64,000 nt of DNA from Prevotella sp. (GTDB lineage Bacteria > Bacteroidota > Bacteroidia > Bacteroidales > Bacteroidaceae), in NCBI GenBank assembly GCA_017619445.1, contig JAFZSI010000076.1, positions 41,744-105,743 on the forward strand. The letters run 5' to 3'. The first letter of the stretch is position 1. Every line of letters begins with the position of its first letter. A model generated the notes under the pieces. It was not told the origin of the DNA, did no database searches, and saw only the letters and a program-made list of their open reading frames with translations. A program made the translations under genes and the position numbers. Positions 61,675-64,000 of the stretch are shown piece after piece.

Positions 61675-61752
61675 GAGAAATGAGGAATGGGAAATGAGAA
61701 ATTGTAAATTGGAGTTCCTTGAGCTCCTCGAAAAAATCGTCAAATTGTAAAT
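61675..61752 (+). repeat. 3' flank repeat, copy 2
   Basis: Same order of elements as 60237-60315: AAATGAGG phrases, AAATTGTAAATTGGAG, GAGCTCC hairpin with CTCGAAAAAATCG, then CAAATTGTAAATA, directly before the next start codon. Confidence 0.88.
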
Positions 61753-61758
61753 ATAAGG

Positions 61759-62682
61759 GTGAATATAAAAGAGTGGTTCTATTTTCCGCGTTCCGACCGC
61801 AAGGTGCTGCTTGCACTGCTCATCGTGGGCAGCGCGGCATTGTTGGGTGTCTGGTTCTTAGGTAACAGCAACCGGCAGACAACCCTCACGGCAGCCGACT
61901 CGGCGGCCATCATGCAACAACGACAACAGAAGGGCTATTCTTACTATCGCAAATATCCGCACCGCCGAAATAAATGGTATTATGACCAGGGAACACACCA
62001 GAAGATAGAACTATCGGACTTCGACCCCAACACAGCAGACAGTTTCCAGCTACTTAAACTTGGCCTCAAGCCCTGGATGGTACGCAACATCTACAAATAC
62101 CGCGCGGCGGGTGGAATCTTCCGCCAGCCCAAGGATTTTGCGCGCCTCTACGGCCTCACCGTAAAGCAATACAAGATGCTGGAGCCCTATATCCATATCT
62201 CCAAGGAGTTTCTCGATGCTTCCACCATCTACAACTACGAGCCCGCAACCGAGCGCGACACCATCCGTTCGCCCATCAAAATAACGCCGCAAGAGCGCGT
62301 CGTGCTCAACAAGGCCGATACTAACCAGCTGAAGAAAATCCCAGGCATAGGCTCGCATTTCGCCCGGCACATCGTACAGTACCGCGAACGTCTGGGAGGT
62401 TTCTATAGCATCAACCAGCTGCGCGAGATTGAGGACTTCCCCGAAATGGCACTCAACTATTTCGTGATTCCCGATGACCAGCTGCGGAAAATCAACCTCA
62501 ACAGCCTCACGCTCGAACAGCTGCGCCGACACCCCTACATCAACTTCCACATGGCAAAGGCCATTGTAGATTACAGGCGACTGAAAGGCCCGCTCCGCAG
62601 TCTGCAAGACCTGCGCCTCGTGCGCGACTTCACGCCCGAAGCCATCCAACGACTGGAGCCCTACGTGGAGTTTGGCGATTGA
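61759..62682 (+). CDS. Helix-hairpin-helix (ComEA-like) membrane-anchored protein
   Basis: A 307-residue protein with an N-terminal transmembrane anchor (KVLLALLIVGSAALLGVWFLG, residues about 14-35) and three serial HhH units: NTADSFQLLKLGLKPWMVRNIYKYRAAGGIF, NKADTNQLKKIPGIGSHFARHIVQYRERLGGFY and NLNSLTLEQLRRHPYINFHMAKAIVDYRRLKGPL. The middle one has the canonical IPGIG loop for DNA backbone binding. ComEA-type proteins bind incoming DNA in competence; an uptake role here is inference. Start GTG 61759 (MNIKEWFYFPRSDRK). The NRPS gene starts 42 bases later on the same strand. Confidence 0.82.
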   Translation: MNIKEWFYFPRSDRKVLLALLIVGSAALLGVWFLGNSNRQTTLTAADSAAIMQQRQQKGYSYYRKYPHRRNKWYYDQGTHQKIELSDFDPNTADSFQLLKLGLKPWMVRNIYKYRAAGGIFRQPKDFARLYGLTVKQYKMLEPYIHISKEFLDASTIYNYEPATERDTIRSPIKITPQERVVLNKADTNQLKKIPGIGSHFARHIVQYRERLGGFYSINQLREIEDFPEMALNYFVIPDDQLRKINLNSLTLEQLRRHPYINFHMAKAIVDYRRLKGPLRSLQDLRLVRDFTPEAIQRLEPYVEFGD

Positions 62683-62724
62683 GCTTCATATAGAATCGTC
62701 GCATATTAAGCATTTTCTCTATCC

Positions 62725-64000
62725 ATGGAGACACCACACTATCCATTGTTGCAGTCGCAACTCGACATTTACTGGGCATGGACGGCAGACCCATCGTCAA
62801 CCGCCTATAACCTGCCTGCCGTATTGCCTTTCCCGAAGGCCATCGACATGCAGCGCCTGCAGGCTGCCCTGCAGTTGGTGGTGAGCCGGCGCAAGGTGCT
62901 GCACACCCGTTTCACCACCGATGCCCACGGACAGCCCCGCCAGTATGCCGACATGCAACACGAGGTGCCCGTTGTCCTTCGGCAGATGAGTGAGGCCGAT
63001 GCCCGCCACTACATCGACCACGGCTTTGTGCGCCCTTTCAAAAGCGATGGCAGCGAACCCCTTTGCCGATTCGAACTGATAGACACCCCCCTGCACAACT
63101 ACTTGTTACTCGACATCCATCACACCATTGCCGATGGCCTCACCATTACCCACAACCTGATAGAGAACGATTTGGTCAATGCCTACAAAGGACTTGCCTT
63201 GGAGGCAGAACCTGCTGGTGTTCCCGTGCTCTACCAGGCTGCCGCAGCCGAGACCGAGGTCTTCGCAAGCCCTGCCTATGAGAATGACCGCCAATATTTT
63301 CGTAAGTTGTTCAACGGAGTAGATTTTGTCAGGTTCGGCCGTTCTGTGGCCAAGCCGTGGGGCGAGGCAGCCGTTGCTGTCGCCGCGCCGCTTCCAGTGG
63401 ATGATGTACGGAACTGGTGCCGTGCTCATGGCGTGCCCGTGGCTCATTTGATGATGGCAGCGTTTTCTATCGTGTTGGCCAAGCTCAAAGGCCTGTCGCG
63501 CGTGGCATTCTTCGTGCTCCACGACGGGCGGATAGCCCGCCCTGGGCTTGACATTAACCGGCGTCAGCTGTCCCGTGTCTATGGCATGTTCGTCCGCAGC
63601 ATTCCCTTCGTGGCCGAAGTCTGTGCCGACATGCCGCTGTCACAATTCGTGCATGCGCTGCAAAGCCAGCTGATGAGCAGCTTGCGCCACTCCATCTATC
63701 CCTCCAGCCATTTCTGCCGCGACATGCAGGTAACTCCCACCATCACTTTTGGCTACCAAAGTGACAATATCCTTGAGGAACTGACCATCGACAACCAGCA
63801 TGTCGTTGGCCGACAGTTGCCGCACGGCCGTGTGAGTAACGACCTGGGATGCTTGATTTACATGAAGAACGGCCATTTTGAAATCAGGGTCGACTCAAGC
63901 ACCACGCTCAACAGCTTGGCCACCCTACAGCTTGTGGCCGACAGCGTCAGGCAGTGTGTACTCAATATGATGAGAGGAGAGAGGAGAGAGGAGAGAAGAG
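62725..64000 (+). CDS. Nonribosomal peptide synthetase, N-terminal condensation domain (partial)
   Basis: From ATG 62725 (METPHYPLLQSQLDIYWAW) the frame is open for 425 codons to the window edge. It is a condensation domain: the active-site motif HHTIADG lies at residues 132-138 in LLLDIHHTIADGLTITHN, the SRRKVLHTRF start motif and the late RVYGMFVRSIPFVAEV motif are in place. A C domain at the very N-terminus suggests either a starter that acylates with a fatty acid or a protein accepting a chain from elsewhere. The last visible residues, RGERREERRE, are coded by AGAGAGG 7-bp repeats and lie where the linker to an adenylation domain should begin. An ABC-type acyltransferase is a less likely alternative. 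Confidence 0.8.
   Translation, partial: METPHYPLLQSQLDIYWAWTADPSSTAYNLPAVLPFPKAIDMQRLQAALQLVVSRRKVLHTRFTTDAHGQPRQYADMQHEVPVVLRQMSEADARHYIDHGFVRPFKSDGSEPLCRFELIDTPLHNYLLLDIHHTIADGLTITHNLIENDLVNAYKGLALEAEPAGVPVLYQAAAAETEVFASPAYENDRQYFRKLFNGVDFVRFGRSVAKPWGEAAVAVAAPLPVDDVRNWCRAHGVPVAHLMMAAFSIVLAKLKGLSRVAFFVLHDGRIARPGLDINRRQLSRVYGMFVRSIPFVAEVCADMPLSQFVHALQSQLMSSLRHSIYPSSHFCRDMQVTPTITFGYQSDNILEELTIDNQHVVGRQLPHGRVSNDLGCLIYMKNGHFEIRVDSSTTLNSLATLQLVADSVRQCVLNMMRGERREERR

Overview
The window looks like a chromosomal segment of a fibre-degrading member of the Prevotellaceae (Bacteroidetes). The evidence is: promoters of the Bacteroidetes type (TTTG, about 19-21 bases, then TAnnTTTG) upstream of many genes; few Shine-Dalgarno sequences; Prevotella-style C-terminal sorting tails on secreted proteins (YxLxGQ/DGR...GVYIxxGKKxxxK); a GH10 xylanase with CBM6 modules, a CE2-type esterase, GH97 and GH94 enzymes; and a BspA-like leucine-rich-repeat protein. 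No rRNA, tRNA, CRISPR array, phage or insertion-sequence transposase was seen. Base composition is roughly half G+C in genes, with AT-rich gaps.

Layout. 1-5.3 kb (minus): surface polysaccharide genes: capF (cut by the left edge), capE, an iron-sulfur F420-dehydrogenase-beta-like protein and a Wzx-type flippase. 5.5-11.4 kb (plus): dxs-trkA-trkH, then manA. 11.7-13.8 kb (minus): an ABC-class ATPase and a DUF4435/TOPRIM protein, resembling the PARIS defence pair. 14-16.4 kb (plus): metY-cysK for sulfur assimilation into amino acids. 16.5-24.6 kb: secreted DUF1593 protein, CE2 esterase, nagB, GH97 and an M6 metalloprotease. 25.0-26.6 kb: a tightly overlapping lipoprotein / radical-SAM-SPASM / lipoprotein operon. 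26.7-29.3 kb: clpB. 29.6-41.7 kb: TonB-dependent receptor, GH10 xylanase, cellobiose phosphorylase, trmO, phosphate-selective-type porin, sodium:solute symporter. 42-52.2 kb (minus): a transcription unit with a 62-residue protein followed by two giant secreted proteins. 52.6-62.7 kb: argE-type deacetylase, acyl-CoA ligase, four-helix-bundle protein, prfB, a 45-residue membrane protein, CYTH and VanZ proteins, two tandem NSS transporters and a helix-hairpin-helix protein. 62.7 kb to the right edge: the first condensation domain of a probable nonribosomal peptide synthetase.

Two things stand out. First, the radical SAM/lipoprotein locus: two small lipoproteins carrying duplicated LYGxPP motifs flank one SPASM enzyme, with 4-base start/stop overlaps, which is a good candidate for a peptide-modification system acting on membrane-anchored lipoproteins. 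Second, the non-coding DNA is unusually rich in repeats: (a) a family of short palindromes centred on ATTTTCTAGAAAAT, about ten copies, mostly between gene ends; (b) short phrases repeated in tandem (AGAGAGG, CAAACGAC, GGAGTTAGCG, AAATGAG, ACAATTT, TAGTAACATACTA) that occur in gaps and also inside genes, where they add low-complexity insertions. One of these is five perfect 8-bp units inside the argE-type gene, a possible slippage switch.

Start codons were moved downstream in about ten genes because a -7 promoter box, terminator or signal peptide shows that the longest open frame starts too early. Functions are assigned from motifs read by eye; no database search was run.
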